64,000 nt of DNA from Triplophysa rosa (taxonomy: Eukaryota; Chordata; Actinopteri; Cypriniformes; Nemacheilidae), in NCBI RefSeq assembly GCF_024868665.1, contig NC_079910.1, forward strand, positions 7,722,976 through 7,786,975, given 5' to 3'. Shown piece after piece: positions 1-13,005 of the stretch. Position 1 is the first letter of the stretch, and every line of letters starts with the position of its first letter. A program made the translations under genes and the position numbers. A model generated the notes under the pieces. The model was not told the origin of the DNA and made no database searches. It saw only the letters and a list, made by a program, of their open reading frames with translations.

Positions 1-1320
1 AATCAATTGTTCCTCAGAGGTTCCCCCAGAATGTGTAATAGAATTATAGCAACTGCCCCACCTAATGTCCCACAAAATCCCCGGACCATGCCAAATCATC
101 GAACCACCTGATTTATTTTTAATAGTATTACACCCCTCACTCCGTAGTGTCATGGTAATAACTGTGGCTCCTCCAGCTGCCTCTATATCACATTAGGCCA
201 AGCTTAATATTGACTGTGTAGGGCTCACAAAACAATAAACCTAGAAGACAGGCAGCTTAGAGGCAGCCAACCAATCGGAAAGCTCTGCAGTTTGCTGGAG
301 GGGTGTTAACTAAAGCACTGAAGTTGCTTTTGCCCTGGAGGAGCAGTTCAATCAATGAGATGCTTAGGGCCGGGGTACCCACATGGACCCGCACCTTTAA
401 GATTCAGGCATCCCTCAACAAGTCCAAGCTGACGAGAAACCATGAAACCTGATGCAACTTGATTCCTTTTATTTTCGGCCTGTCTTTCATGCAACAAACA
501 AACAATCACTTTTCGTCTCATTTAATCACAAGCCTTAGTGTTTCCAGCTGGCTTCTGTTTTTGCATCAAATCATCTGTATAAAAGTGGGGAAAAAAACTT
601 AAAAGAAGAAAATTTAAATGTGAAATTGGCATTAAACAAATGTATACCGCAGTTTCTCTTGAAGGTGTGAGAAAGTGGGGCTCAAGCTGTGTTTTTTAAA
701 CATGTGAATGCAAACCATATTGAATATTGAATTGGAGGAAGTGATTTTTTAAAACAGTGGTGTGTGTTTAATTAAAGAATTGGATTGAAGTAAAATAATT
801 TAATCCAAAACCAAATTTACTGGAAATGATATAAAACCACTTAACACCTTATGCGTCATATTGCTGCAAACCGCAGTGGGAATCAAACTACACTTGTGGG
901 CTACATGCACCTGATCACACACAATATATGGCCTCCTGCCAGACACACAAAAATGTTTTCATTTGTTGAAATAAAACCCTGCAAACCTGCTCACTCATGT
1001 CATTAATTACAAAATTCTAATTTCGCTTGGTTTCGCGATACCTATGAATCTTCTAATGATTGTGTTTGTTGGACGGTATAAGAAATGGGCAAAATCTGCC
1101 TATTGTGTTTGAGCATACTGATTATGGCCTTTTATTAGTGCATGGGTGCAATCTATTCAACTTCTCTCTCTCTCCCTCCCATTCACCCTCCCTCCATCCT
1201 TCCCAGCTACAGCCCCTTGGGGTATGCCCGTGTCCCAAAGGACAGCCAGCAAAGCAGATGGAACCCCTCCCCCTCTCCCCCAAACAGGGTTGGGGTTCAG
1301 AAAGAGTACAGACTGTGATT
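1..1320. other. Gene-free DNA upstream of neurod4
   Basis: AT-rich single-copy-looking DNA. The short open frames at 1060-1412 have no recognisable family features and lie in a pyrimidine-rich patch. I see no gene or repeat with confidence. Confidence 0.5.
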
Positions 1321-1324
1321 GGCT

Positions 1325-1480
1325 GAACACTTCAATTTGTAAAATGTGGTTTGAGAGAAATTCTCTGACCACCTTAATTAGAGCTATAAGTGATTGTATC
1401 GGCCTTCTTTGAATTGTTCAATTAATGGCTTTAATAGCCAATGTGACCTTCAAATTCCCAGACAGGATACATGTGTTTAG
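1325..1480. promoter_or_regulatory. Candidate distal regulatory element upstream of neurod4
   Basis: A compact stretch with several homeodomain-type TAAT cores (TTAATTAG near 1374, CAATTAATGG near 1420, TTTAATAGCC near 1430) in otherwise complex sequence. It is free of simple repeats and long open frames. This look is typical of conserved non-coding elements near developmental transcription factors. The assignment is inference: no alignment was possible. Confidence 0.25.
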
Positions 1481-4400
1481 ATTTCGTTGTACTTCGGAGT
1501 GATTGTTTGGAATATTGCGATAGATGTTGCATGGACACTCTCATATCGATAGCAGAGCAGTTAATCAGTCTAGAGAGGGGTTGCAGGTGCCATATTGTGT
1601 AAATGGGCAGTTTTACGCTTTCAATTATGCAGTGGGCACTTGATATAATATGGGATTGATTTACACAAACTGGCTATCATCCCCAGACCCTATATTTGTG
1701 GTTGCTGAGGTTTACCCTCATTCTATGTCATTGGTCCTGATATAAGAAAAGTAATAATCTTTCTTATGAAACCGTGTTGATAAAGAGAGTAAACCTGAGG
1801 TTAAAAGTGCATACCCATGTAATTCTGTCCCTTTTCTCCCCAGTGCCGAAAAGCATGAGTCCGACTGTGCATCTGTCCCACAGGATACTACCGACGAGTA
1901 CTCCTGTATTCAGCTCCAGTAAGCAGCAGATAAAGCTGGAGCTCTGGGACCTTTACAACACATATCTTTTAAAACACAGGCCCACACACACATGCACACA
2001 AGTTTACTCTCTTTTTTATTCAATTGCAGAAAAAAATCATTTTTGACAGGCTTGGAATGCAAATGAAACAGGGTGGAAACAGACCCAGACTATGCAAAAG
2101 TAAGTTTAAGCATTAAATTAATTGGTAGATTGTTTGGTACTTGTTTGTTTACAGCTTTTTTGCAACAGGCAAGTATAATTTGTTTGTAACGGACAAAAAA
2201 GCCATTAAGTCCAAATTTTCATCAAAGTTTTTCCCAACAGCCCAGTCCCCATCACCCAAACACACCCCTGCTTTTATAATTATTACAAGGGGCTCAGCTT
2301 TCAGGAGACATAGAGGGAGCATGTGTGCATGGCTTTAATTCCTATTGTATTCGTTCAATCTAAGTCTAAGCGAGTGTGTCTGTGTCTGAGCTCAGGAGAG
2401 AGAGGGAGTGAGGGAGAGAAAGACAGAAACAAGGACCCATCTGTCAGAGAGGCGAACGAATCCCCCCACCCACTCCAAACAGGTCCCTTGGGACTGCAGA
2501 AAAGGATAACTCACTTGTGGCAATAGTTGTGGGTGTTTTTTTTTTTGAGAAGGACTCTTAACTGAAGGAAATACAACAGCATCACAACATGCTAAAATAA
2601 GCAACTATAAAGATATTGTTGATGTGTTGTTGGGCGAAGAGGATGCATTCTGTCAGCTTGTGACAGGGGGTGGATGTGCCTGATTAGAGTTTTTTAAAGT
2701 CCTGTCACCCCACTAAATGGTCAAATATTATTGCGTGATAAAACCAGACAGTCCAGAATTAAGTTTGTTCACATGTTACATATTTAGGTCCAGTACGTAG
2801 TTGTAAAATAGTTGCTTTTAGGCAGTCTTTTTCCTTGGGACTGCAGAGGAGAGTGGAGGAGTGCTCTTTCCAGTCCGAATAATGAAATGGGTCACAAAAG
2901 TGTGCTTTTTCACTGATACATTGAACTCTAAACTGTCTTAACAGGACGTTGTCTATTAAACATACCATTGGTCTCCTGCTATGCATTCATAGATTCTGCA
3001 TGACAACCTTTAAGACTTGCTGCATGAAGACCTGAAGTACTCAACCGTCAGCATTAAGGTCAGATGGCAAAAAAGAGGAAACTGTCTCATGTGGTTGTAG
3101 CGTTCACTTCTGGTCGAGATGGACTAGAAAATGCAGCAGGCTTTAGTTCCAATGTTGCTGTCCATCACTAGGGCACAGGGGAGGAGAGTTTGGGCTCAGC
3201 ACAGGAATTCCCAATACAGGTTGCAGGTGTGACACAGCATTGTGGAGCACTCCAGGGATGTAAGGTTGTTGAGACACATGATCACTTTGGGGAAGCAAGG
3301 CGTATAGGTGCATGTACTGTATAGACACACATGTGATCACTGGATCATATGGGACAGCACCACTCTTAATATGCCTGAACACACTTAAGTATGTTATCCT
3401 GTCTATATACACACTCACACCATCTCTGAAGGCCAGTTTCTCAGAAACAGATAAAGTTACAATATAAAGTTGCATTTGGAGCCATTTAGAGAGTGTTAAG
3501 AAGAGAATTTTCGTTTTTTTTATGAACATGCCATAAATGAAGATCTGTCAAGTTAGTCTTGATTAATTGTAAATTGATTGTTGACTGTTACTATGGCAAA
3601 TGTTTTCTATCAAAATCTCACTTTTTTTGCATGCCGCCAAGTGGAAGCTTCTTTGTGTGAAAGGAAAGAAGCGTCACCCGAGCGAACTCGCGCTATGAAT
3701 ATTGTCCTATTATACCGTTTGTGTTGTCGCGTGAGAGATTATGTTGGGCAGGCGACTGGCGCGAGTGCTGGTGCAGCAGTCACATCATTTAAGCCCATCT
3801 GTTCACTTATCAATTAGTGTCCGACTTGGTTTAAAAGTTTAATCTAACTTTGAAAGGTAAATCTCTAGCGACAGAATAATAAATAAATAACTCATTTGTA
3901 TGCATAACGCATACAAATAGGCTACGCCACAAGAACAACGTCATTTAAAATATATTATTATATATTTAAATAGGCTAGCTATATTTCAGTCTTCAAAAAG
4001 CAGACAAATGTTTTAATGATATATAAAATGTATTTTTATAAGTTAATAAAAAATAAAAGTTTTATCATATTTCTAATTATTTGAAATGTGAAGCATTGTT
4101 TTATCTGTTTAGTATTAGGCCTAAATAATTATATAACTCTTGTTAAATTAAAGTTATACCAAAGTTTACCAAAACTTGCGTAAGCGCACTGTCTAGGGCA
4201 CAGATGTGCGCACTTGGCGTGTACAATGGGATCAGTGTGAGGACACGTGTGACCTGAAACCCTGCAGTCAATAGCGCACTACGACAATAGAACCCCTACT
4301 GTGGCACGAACACATCATATGTAGCCCCATTCCGCCAAATAAAGTCACACTATTACTCAATAAACAATGCAAAACTTTCTGATTTTTTATATTGAAATGG

Positions 4401-4630
4401 AATTTTAAATATTTGCAAAATGCTTTGTGTTTAATAAAAGTGCTGAATTTATAAATTAAACTAATAAAATCAAATAAATACAAACTAATAAATCCTTAAT
4501 GACCGTTTGCTGTTTTTATCGAATTTTCTCAACGTAATTCCTGATCAATTTGTAAATCAAATCTTTAGCATATCTACTAGGCCTATCTGATACAAAAAAC
4601 TGATGGGCAACACCATTGGGCACGGTATGC
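1481..4630. other. Gene-free DNA upstream of neurod4
   Basis: No gene is supported. The longest open frame (3143-3529, minus) has no recognisable domain. AT-rich tracts occupy about 3930-4130. No mobile element was recognised. Confidence 0.5.
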
Positions 4631-4639
4631 ATGGTTGGG

Positions 4640-4935
4640 TGGTTTATCTTGGTGAAACCGTTTCAGTTTAATTAATCCAGCAGTTTTTGAGCGTTATATT
4701 TTGGAGGGCTGAAAGGCGCTAATGAGGGAACGGAGCGAATGAATGAAACTAGTGAACAACACACACACCTGCTCACACTGCACCAAGCTGTCACAATCAT
4801 TTACAGCGACGCGCGCGCGTCTTTGTAGACTAGACTACTGTAATTAGAGTTAAGACCAACGTTTGACCTCGCCATAAACCAAATAGGGCTCAGGGGTATT
4901 AATCCAGCACTGAGCGGGCTTTATTGGGGCAGAAA
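4640..4935. promoter_or_regulatory. Candidate proximal enhancer of neurod4
   Basis: About 0.5-0.8 kb upstream of the likely promoter. It contains a TTTAATTAAT homeodomain-type site near 4668, a GCTAATGAG motif near 4719, an E-box CACCTG near 4766, TAATTAGAG near 4841 and GGTATTAATCC near 4896. The mix of E-box and TAAT sites in complex sequence next to a neural bHLH gene suggests regulation. Conservation was not tested. Confidence 0.3.
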
Positions 4936-5340
4936 ATCACGTTAGGTCACGAAAAAGGGGTGAAATTTGTACTTCTTCACAATGCTAGTTTTGAACCTGG
5001 AACACTAACCAACAAACACTGCTGAATTAAGTTACGTCAATAAATAAACGTCAGTGACATAATCAGCATATCTTAATATTAATTTGGAATAAAGATTCAA
5101 TTAGAAACACAGAAAGAAAGAGAAGACAAGGGGATAATGTTAAACAAAATTAGGGTAACAGGTGCACAGATTCTGACTTACTGTTGCTTAAACATTAGCA
5201 ATATTTCTCCTGACACAGATCTTCTCATCTGCACACCTTGCAATATTTAAAAGATAATATAAAGGGAAATTATATTAAATGCGAAGACCCTCACACACAA
5301 AGCCGCAAGGATGAATGCACACAGAAGTCGTGAAACTTTG

Positions 5341-5460
5341 GCCACGAGCGAGCCACGCGCGTTCGGATCATCTGGAGAGGTGGGGTGTTTGTGGGCGGAG
5401 TTTGTGAGGCTCGCTAGAAAGGCGAAGCCCGGAGTGCGTGCGCTTCAGTAAGACTTGATG
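5341..5460 (+). promoter_or_regulatory. neurod4: Probable neurod4 promoter
   Basis: A locally GC-richer stretch in AT-rich surroundings. It holds an E-box CATCTG at 5369-5374, the half-site type favoured by NeuroD/Neurogenin factors, and a GC box GGGCGG at 5393-5398. No clear TATA box is visible. It lies just before the inferred non-coding first exon. Neurogenin activation or auto-regulation through the E-box is inferred from the family. Confidence 0.4.
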
Positions 5461-5652
5461 CGCTCTGATGCATCAATGATGGAGAGCTGGAGGAACTGAA
5501 TGAGTGCAGAGTAATTTACTTGTAAAACGTGCTAAGGGGAAATCATAAAACGTTTTGAAGCAATTTTCAGAGTGTTTATTTTTACATTGCGTTTAGAAAT
5601 TCTGACCACTTTTAAAATTTTCTTGAAGTGACGAAGGGTGCAACGTTAACAG
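5430..5652 (+). other. neurod4: neurod4 exon 1 (non-coding; 5' end approximate)
   Basis: The 3' edge is a strong splice donor, ACAG|GTATGA, after 5652. NeuroD-family genes usually have one non-coding exon and then a single coding exon, which this fits. The start is not defined by the sequence. If transcription starts near 5430 the leader carries a 13-residue upstream ORF (5458-5499) and then a 4-residue one (5500-5514). Confidence 0.5.
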
Positions 5653-6688
5653 GTATGACTGTTTTCATATACTTTGCAGTGTTCAGTATATACATTTTAA
5701 TTATCAGTTTTATGATGATTTGTTATTTAGAAACTTTGTGATATGGCTTTGCAAAGTTTTTTCTTTATTCTGAAGATGCTTATCATCAAATTCGTTTTAA
5801 TACATCATGAAAATACGATGTCTATTAATTTTATGATTCGTCACTTTGATTAAAAACAAAATAAAAATGGTAAACAAATTTATTAACAGCCGAAATATTA
5901 AGAATATTTGCTAAGAAAATGCATTTAGCAGTGTCATCTATGATCTAAAGTGTAGAAAGTAGAAATGCGGGTCGTTTACTAAATTGCATATAGGCCTATA
6001 TTATTAGTTCTACAAACTTTTGTGTTTTGCATCTAAATTAGAAATGTTTAATGTTTAAGATTTATAGGAACGCAAACGGAGTAAAGAGGCCACCAGTTCT
6101 ATTTGGTAAAATACGTTTTGGAGACAATGCTGTTTTTTAATCAAATCAAATTCAAAACTGTTCAAGTTGTGTAGCGTGGTTTGCGTCTGTATTTGTTGAT
6201 TTACACGCTCCTCTCAAATTAAATCCGAGCGCTTTATCTGTGGACTAAATCCAGTCGTGTCCCAGATTGACAGCATCTCCAAAACGACTGCGCAGTGGTC
6301 GGAAATCAAAGGGTTTAGATAAAAAGTTTTTGCCATTAGATCGCGCATTAAAACTGAGAGAAGAATTTGAATTCTAGAACTGTAAGCCATATAATAATTA
6401 TCACAATAATCGTATACTCTCAGTTGACTCTTTCTGTAATTCTCTCAGTGACCTTCTTTATGATTTACTCATGTTTGCTATTGCTTTCAGTTCCAAACTA
6501 ATGAAAAGCACTATTTCAAAACTCTAAAGTTAAAACACTTTTCTCTTGAACATAAATGTTAGGAGAATGACATTTTCATACCACTAACAAAAGGCAAATA
6601 TTTATAGATTTATATTCATATATGTTTATTTCTTTTCCATATTTATGCATTTTTATGTGAGTTAAAACTGTATTTCTTGTGCCTTCAG
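5653..6688 (+). other. neurod4: neurod4 intron 1
   Basis: GT-AG intron. The acceptor is a pyrimidine-rich run ending GCCTTCAG at 6688, seven bases before the start codon. It is AT-rich with no recognised repeat. An in-frame ATG at 6677 lies inside the acceptor tract and so is intronic. Confidence 0.6.
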
Positions 6689-6694
6689 TTTACA

Positions 6695-7747
6695 ATGATG
6701 ACCAAACCTTATGGCAAGCCAGGGGATGTGACTGAGCTGGTCAGCTCTCTTGGATGGATGGAGGAGGACCTCAGCTCACAGGAGGGTGACCGGACACCTG
6801 AAATAGGAGGTCGCTATGTGCTAAATAGTAGCAACCGGGGACAGATGGAACTTGGCAGTGAGGATATGGAGGAAGAGGAAGACGATGAAGATGAAGAAAT
6901 GGGTCTTGATGGAGAGAAGGCACCCAAGCGGAGAGGTCCTAAAAAGAAGAAAATGACCAAAGCCAGGCAGGAACGGTTCATCGTTCGCCGCGTCAAAGCC
7001 AATGCCAGGGAACGTTCACGCATGCACGGACTGAATGATGCATTGGACAACTTACGGCGCGTCATGCCTTGTTACTCAAAGACCCAGAAGCTCTCCAAAA
7101 TTGAGACTCTGCGGCTGGCCCGCAACTACATCTGGGCACTGTCTGAGGTTCTGGAGAGCGACCAGTCACCTGAGAGCCACGGTTTTGTGGAGATGCTATG
7201 CAAGGGGCTTTCACAACCTACCAGCAACTTAGTGGCTGGCTGCCTCCAACTGGGACCTTCAACCGTGATGCTTAATAAACTGGATGAAAAGTGCGGCATA
7301 CCAGGAGCAGGTGGTCAGCAGGGCCACCCCATTAGCTATCCCTCACCAGGACTGCCCAGCCCACCCTATGGCTCATTGGAGGCCTCACACTTGCTACATC
7401 TGAAGGGTTTCAAGGGGATTGCCTATGACAACTCCTCACCCAACGATTGCAGCAGTGGCACACCACCTTATGATGGGCCTCTCACGCCACCTCTTAGCAT
7501 CAGTGGCAACTTCGCTGTAAAGCAGGAGCCCTCACCGCACGAGACAGAGAGGAACTTTACACCCCACGCCGCCCACTATCTTTCCGCCCACCCTTACCCA
7601 CCGTCTTCCTTGGCAGGTCTTCCAGCTCCTCAGGTTCACACGCTCTTCCAAGGTTCCCGTTATGAGCTTCCTTTAGACATGGCTTTCGAACCGTTTGCCC
7701 CGTCACACATGGTGACTTCACAGATAAGCACCGTTTACAGTGAATGA
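6695..7747 (+). CDS. neurod4: Neurogenic differentiation factor 4 (NeuroD4, bHLH transcription factor)
   Basis: Nuclear proneural transcription factor. NeuroD factors dimerise with E proteins, bind CANNTG E-boxes and drive neuronal differentiation. The intact 350-residue protein is in one exon. It has an acidic run at about 56-68, a basic nuclear-localisation stretch KRRGPKKKK at 78-86 and a bHLH domain at about 100-152. The basic region contains [20 protein letters not shown], helix 2 ends with the [10 protein letters not shown] block, and a NeuroD-type conserved C-terminal domain follows. [20 protein letters not shown] and LQLGP after the bHLH match NeuroD4; NeuroD1/2 have Q for E and T for S there. 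The C-terminus ISTVYSE resembles the mammalian LNTVFTE. Two adjacent ATGs (6695, 6698) are both usable; the first is chosen because it follows the splice acceptor. No frameshift or missing key residue was seen. Confidence 0.96.
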   Translation: MMTKPYGKPGDVTELVSSLGWMEEDLSSQEGDRTPEIGGRYVLNSSNRGQMELGSEDMEEEEDDEDEEMGLDGEKAPKRRGPKKKKMTKARQERFIVRRVKANARERSRMHGLNDALDNLRRVMPCYSKTQKLSKIETLRLARNYIWALSEVLESDQSPESHGFVEMLCKGLSQPTSNLVAGCLQLGPSTVMLNKLDEKCGIPGAGGQQGHPISYPSPGLPSPPYGSLEASHLLHLKGFKGIAYDNSSPNDCSSGTPPYDGPLTPPLSISGNFAVKQEPSPHETERNFTPHAAHYLSAHPYPPSSLAGLPAPQVHTLFQGSRYELPLDMAFEPFAPSHMVTSQISTVYSE

Positions 7748-8602
7748 ACAAATGACCACCAGAGACATTCAGCAAATCTGCCTCCTGCTCCTCAGCGTGC
7801 CTCCAGGGGCCCAGCACATTTAAGGAGACACTTTGCATGTATCCTGTCTGATCCATTAACAGACCATAGTGATGACCGAGAGAAACATACAGTTTCTGAA
7901 TCTTAACCTAACTGTGGCAATTGAAGTACTGAGAAAGAGATGCATATTTTCGTTAATTTATTCTTGTTTTGTCATGATTAAGTTTGTTACTATTTTAATT
8001 GTAATTTGTTTTCTGTATAAATGTGATGTTCTCCCCAAATAGAAAGTTTTTTGGTCACATGGCATAAAACGCAGCAAATAGACATAGATAAACGGAACCT
8101 ATAGCGAGATATTGGAAGGTTTGATGAGAAGCGCACGAAGAGTTGTTTTTAGAACCCTGTCCAAGCATATGCTGGTTTTGATATGTTTTCCCTAAACAAA
8201 CTACAGAATGAAAGAAATAGAAAATAAATACAGCACAATACTATTGCCGTAACATTTATTTATGACTGTATTTAATATTTATTTTGATGACAATTGTACA
8301 TGTTTTAAAGCAATTTGTCAGCACTATTTTTTTGTTTTGGTACACTGCCAGTCATTGCTACCAATATCAAAGTATCTTATTTATTTATTGGTTTTCTTTC
8401 TGTTTAATGTATTTTTGTCATTCTCCACAAAATTTGTAATTTGGTCAAGCATTTGTAAATATGTACCTGTTTCGCACTTAATAAAAGGAATATTCTTATA
8501 CAATATGGCACCCTTTTGTTTCTTCATTTTAGTTTCATATTTATTGGTTCAGATATTCTTAATTCTTTTGCCAGTAATAGATAGGTTTAAAAGTACAATA
8601 AA
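7748..8602 (+). other. neurod4: neurod4 3' UTR with candidate poly(A) signals
   Basis: AT-rich trailer after the TGA stop. AATAAA hexamers occur near 8222, at 8480-8485 and at 8597-8602, so more than one 3' end is possible. ATTTA-type runs are common, compatible with an unstable mRNA. The 143-residue open frame at 8262-8693 is chance coding in this trailer. Confidence 0.5.
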
Positions 8603-8699
8603 ATGTTACACTGCTATGTCCAATATGTCATTCATAAACTTGCGTCTAGAGCAAACTAGAAATCAGTCATTAAATATTTTTTCCATTCTATGAAACCAA

Positions 8700-11600
8700 A
8701 TATTTTATGGAATGTGACAATAGACTATTTATAAATTAATCTCTTTTCTTTCTCTGCCTTGGACAGAGGAACATTTTAATTTTAAAACCTACATTGAACA
8801 AAAAATAAATTATATAAAAATAAATTATATTTAAATTTGCTAGGCAAATCCCCCACTGAATATGCTAGGATTACAGGCCATGAATGAGAAACGTTTTTGG
8901 TCATTAATATTAGTGTTATGATGGGAGTCAGTGGAGCATGTGGAGCCATGGGAAAACATAGCTGCAGAACAGGTGACTGTGTCATGGGATCCCCTTTCAC
9001 TCTCACTTGTGTTTTCCCAGCCTTTTCATTGCCATATTTGCCAACGAAACAAACCAAGCACACAAAAAGAGGCCTACCAAAAACTGTTTAAAAATAAAAA
9101 TGTGAAAAAATGTATTTTCAATGCTGGTTCCCAAACGTCTAGCGTGTCGAATGGCTTAATAGAAATCCTACAAGTGCCTATTGATATTATCAGCCTTTTC
9201 CCCTACAAACCTTTATATCACTACTGTGGAGTGTAGGCCATCGTTGACTTTAGCTCTCTGCATATTGGACAATGCGATGCCTCTCCAAATGGACTAACAG
9301 AGAGATGATGTGAGGCAATACCATGGGACGAGTGTGTGTGAAAGTGTGTTTATTGTTAAAAGCGGCACTAAAATGAGAATGGGTGCCTCAGAGGTTGTTG
9401 TGCCTGAAGTGGACCCCGCCTCATCCACTGCTCCAAAGGTTTGTCTTTTCCAGCCTTGGCAAACCAAGAGAAGGAGAAAAAGGGAGCGATTGTATTAGCG
9501 GGCGCCACTGGTCTATTGTAAGTGCAGTGTGTTCTTTCTCTCGACCTCTGACCTGCATTGTTATGAGGCTGCTCGTTCGGAGAGCCGAGACAGCTGGGAG
9601 AACTGCGGGGGGGCTGACGGACAGCTGGGGCCAAACTAGAGAGAGATGGCAAGGGGAAAAAGAGAAAGTGGAGAAACCAAAACTGATGAGGTGAACAAGG
9701 TTCTGTGTACCCCCATTCTTAAGTGACCTCTTTCACTCTCCTCTTGTGGGTCAGCTGGGCATTGGAATGACACATAGCTCCACACAGAGAGTCACTGAGG
9801 ATGGGTAATGACAGAATGCAAGGTGTCAAGTGCATGGAATGACTGCAAGCTTTACTCTGTATAATAATGGAGTTGGATTATGGCAAGTCATAAAGTCAGA
9901 TCCCAGAAATCTTTCATATTATACATATCCATGTAAAAAAACAACAACAACAAGAAAAGCAATATGTTTGTCTAAATTTGACGACAGCATTCTGTTAAAC
10001 AATATCTATTGTTTTTACATTTTAAACATAAAAACAAACTTCACTTTTTGAAATAGCATACTTATATTGTGATATATTCCTTTAAAAAAACTAACTTCAG
10101 TATTTTGTGCAAGGAAAACAGCAAACTGAGCATGCTGATAGAAACTAAACAAATTGATACCCACAGAATAAACAACACAAATGCTTTTAGTGGCCCTTTA
10201 ACATTTTTCATGGCAATATATCAGCCGTCTGGACTCAGCAGGGTTGAAATAAGGGAAAATTTTCAAAGTTGTCAGCTGCTGTCGACACAATCATTCGAAA
10301 ACGCAAAAGAATGAAGAGAAAGGGGTGCAAAGACTGCGTAATGTGTTTCCCATAGGGCAGATGGTCATTGCTGTGACCTCAGCACCACAGCAAATACCCA
10401 TGCAAACGTTATATAATGAAAATAGAAGTCAACAATTTTAGTGTGCTGTTTTCAAGATCCAAAAGATTTCTTCTGAGAAGTCTAATTCTTTTTGTAATAC
10501 AAGCAAATCTATTATGGTGCTTTACTTTAAATCCTGCCTGCAACCACTTTAATAAATAAATACATGACAGCCTTAAACAGAGCGTTTGGACACTTACTGT
10601 AAAAATGTATGACCTTAATTCAAAATATTTTCATCATGAAACAAGATATTCAGCAAACTTTTATTTAACTAAAAATAGACCATTTTGAATACAAAACAAT
10701 TATATATAATATATATTTATATTTCTGTTGTTTTTCTATTTTAATCTTTTTTATTATTTATAACCTTTGGAAGCTTGGGTAGTCAACAAATGAAATTAAA
10801 AATTATTGACACTTTCTTGTTGACAAACGTGAGCAGTTATTGTGATAAATTGCCCTTGTGGGTTACTCTGCTAGGGCACCGGTGTGAACTTGAGGGCATC
10901 ATATATCCATTAGAATAACTTTATGACCAGCTGGGTAAAAGAAAATGCAAAAAGACAGTTTGTAACAGGAAAAAGTAATAGCTGTTTTTAGATTTGTTTC
11001 ACTTGCTTTAATATTTCGTTATCTGAAATGAAATTCCTTTCTTTTAAACGAGTATTCTAGGTTAAACACAAACTAAATTAATTTAATCTGTGGCATACTG
11101 TTGAAAACACAGAAAAAAACAGTTAAAGCCATACTTATAGAAACAAACATTTCAAAAAATTCTACTTAAAAATGGAAGTGTGAGATAATAGCAATATACC
11201 ACAGTACGTCTCCGTATCTTAAGGTGTGTTGGGTGTTCAAACACTTTTTGGGGCCACTGAAAAAATATATTGAGTTACTACAAGAATTCTTTAGATATGG
11301 ACCACCAGGGCTCTGTTTGTGGAGTTGTGATTTTATAAAAGTGAGCCTGAGAAGGGGAGTGGATGATGGGACATTAAAGTGCAGTCTGAAACCTCTTTCA
11401 CTCCTCCCCAGTTTTTTTGTCTCTCTGGCACTAATCCACTGGCCAAACAACACAGGCTCCCGCTAAATGAAAGGTTCTGATCCATGGGGGGAGATGGGGG
11501 ATAAAGCATTGTGATTAAGATTGTATTAATGGGGCCATAGGAGGCTGGAAGGCTTTAATCAGTGTCTGTGCTGCCGTAATCCTCTGCCTTTAAGCTTCGA

Positions 11601-12235
11601 ATAACACTGTGATCCTCCTCCTCGTGAGTCACATCACACACGCTCTCACAAACACACTGGATGGGCTGGAGAAGAAGCGTGAGGTCAAGGTACAGAGTTG
11701 AAGCACAATGAAACTGATAGGTGGTTGAGGAAACATGAGGATAATGTGACAAAATACCTGTCGGCAAGGTAAAGTAGAAAAAATGGAAAGTAAAAAAATA
11801 GACATATATAATATATTTTGGATTCAAAGTTACAAACAAAACCACAATCCAATGCAAAATTTGCATGTTGATGTTGACCACAAAGAGATACGGGTACATA
11901 AATAGGGCAACTGGGGCTAGCTGTCACATGGGGAAGCTGTAAGAATAATAGCTAATTTAGTTACTGCAATGAGTCGCAAGCAATTTTATACAAAAACTTA
12001 TTTTCTAAGTAAATTTTTTTATGTTGCTTTCAAACTTATCATTCAACGGTTAGCTGTCTTTAATGTTGTTTTTTTCCTTTAAACAGAAATCTCAATATTT
12101 TCGTATTTTCATAACAGCATTAATAAGGCAAAGGTCAACTATATAATTAAGTACATTATAATTATGGTTGATTTGACTAAATATTTAACTGTACAAAGTG
12201 ATGTAAAAATATTTTTGTATTATACATTCTATTTT
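8700..12235. other. Intergenic DNA between neurod4 and birc5, first part
   Basis: No gene is supported. The small open frames on both strands lack family motifs. A GC-richer patch at about 9370-9660 has overlapping open frames on both strands but nothing recognisable. AT-rich runs lie near 10680-10760 and 12000-12240. Confidence 0.5.
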
Positions 12236-12239
12236 TTCA

Positions 12240-12292
12240 TTTTACATTTATCATTCATTTATCCAAAGCAACTTGAGCAATGAGAGGTAATT
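12240..12292. repeat. Fragment of a common teleost repeat
   Basis: The text around CATTTATCCAAAGCAACTTG matches the core of fragments near 44980 and 53150 in this window (TTATCCAAAG, then a gap, then ACTTAC or ACTCAC). It is too short to classify. Confidence 0.45.
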
Positions 12293-12734
12293 TAACATTT
12301 TTATCTAAACTCTTACATTTTCTAATTAAAGAGTTTATTTGCAAAAACAGATAGGCTAAGTGTTTTATATCATGATTTTATTGTGTTTTATTGTGTTAGT
12401 TAGCTGGATTTTTTTTGTTATTATTACTCATTACACATATTACACATATTATTACTGTTAGTAAATTGTTTTACTAATTGTTGTGAGCACGTTGTCAAAT
12501 AAGGCCTTTACGCGATTTTAGGCATGCAAGAACCGACAGACGGATGACATCATATTACCGCGAGAGAGATTCGAGAGCTGACTGCTCCATACGCTTTTGA
12601 CTCACTCGCGCTGTAATGTGATGTCATAAGCCTGTCGGTTCTTGCGGCGCCGCATCAAGTCGAACAAGCTTACTAAGCCACTAGATGGAAAGCCTGCAAT
12701 AATTTTTGCTATTAATGCTAACCACTTGGATTCA

Positions 12735-13005
12735 GCAGGCGTAGGAAAGTGAAGTGAAAGTGACCTATTAGTGAGATATGGTGACCCATACCCGAAATGT
12801 GACCTCTGCATTTAATCCATCCAGAGAGTAGTGAACACACGTACACCCGGAGCAGTGGGCAGCTATCACTGCAGCGCCCTGGGAGTAAGTAGGGGTAAGG
12901 TGGCTTGCTCAAGGGCACCTCAGTCGTTACCCGCCGGCCCTGGGAATCAAACCGGCAACCTTCTGGTCATGAGTCCGACTCTCTAACCATTAGGCCACGA
13001 CTTGA
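12735..13005 (-). mobile_element. tRNA-derived SINE, near full length
   Basis: Read on the minus strand it starts with a tRNA-like head: box A-like TGGCCTAATGGTTAGAGAG, then box B-like GGTTTGATTCC. A body follows with CTTGAGCAAGCC and a CACTGCTCCGGG stretch. It ends in a tail of GTCACTTTCACTTCACTTTC type. The same body recurs truncated at 56683-56820 and its tail recurs at 17526-17581. It is not a functional tRNA. Confidence 0.75.

Noticed and set aside
6677..6694. Earlier in-frame ATG for neurod4
   Set aside because: It lies within the polypyrimidine tract of the intron acceptor ending at 6688, so it is spliced out.
8262..8693. 143-codon frame after neurod4
   Set aside because: It is in AT-rich 3' UTR sequence, Phe/Ile/Leu-rich by composition, and contains poly(A) signals.
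12950..13005. tRNA gene on the minus strand
   Set aside because: A and B boxes are present but the sequence continues into a SINE body and tail, with no proper cloverleaf end.
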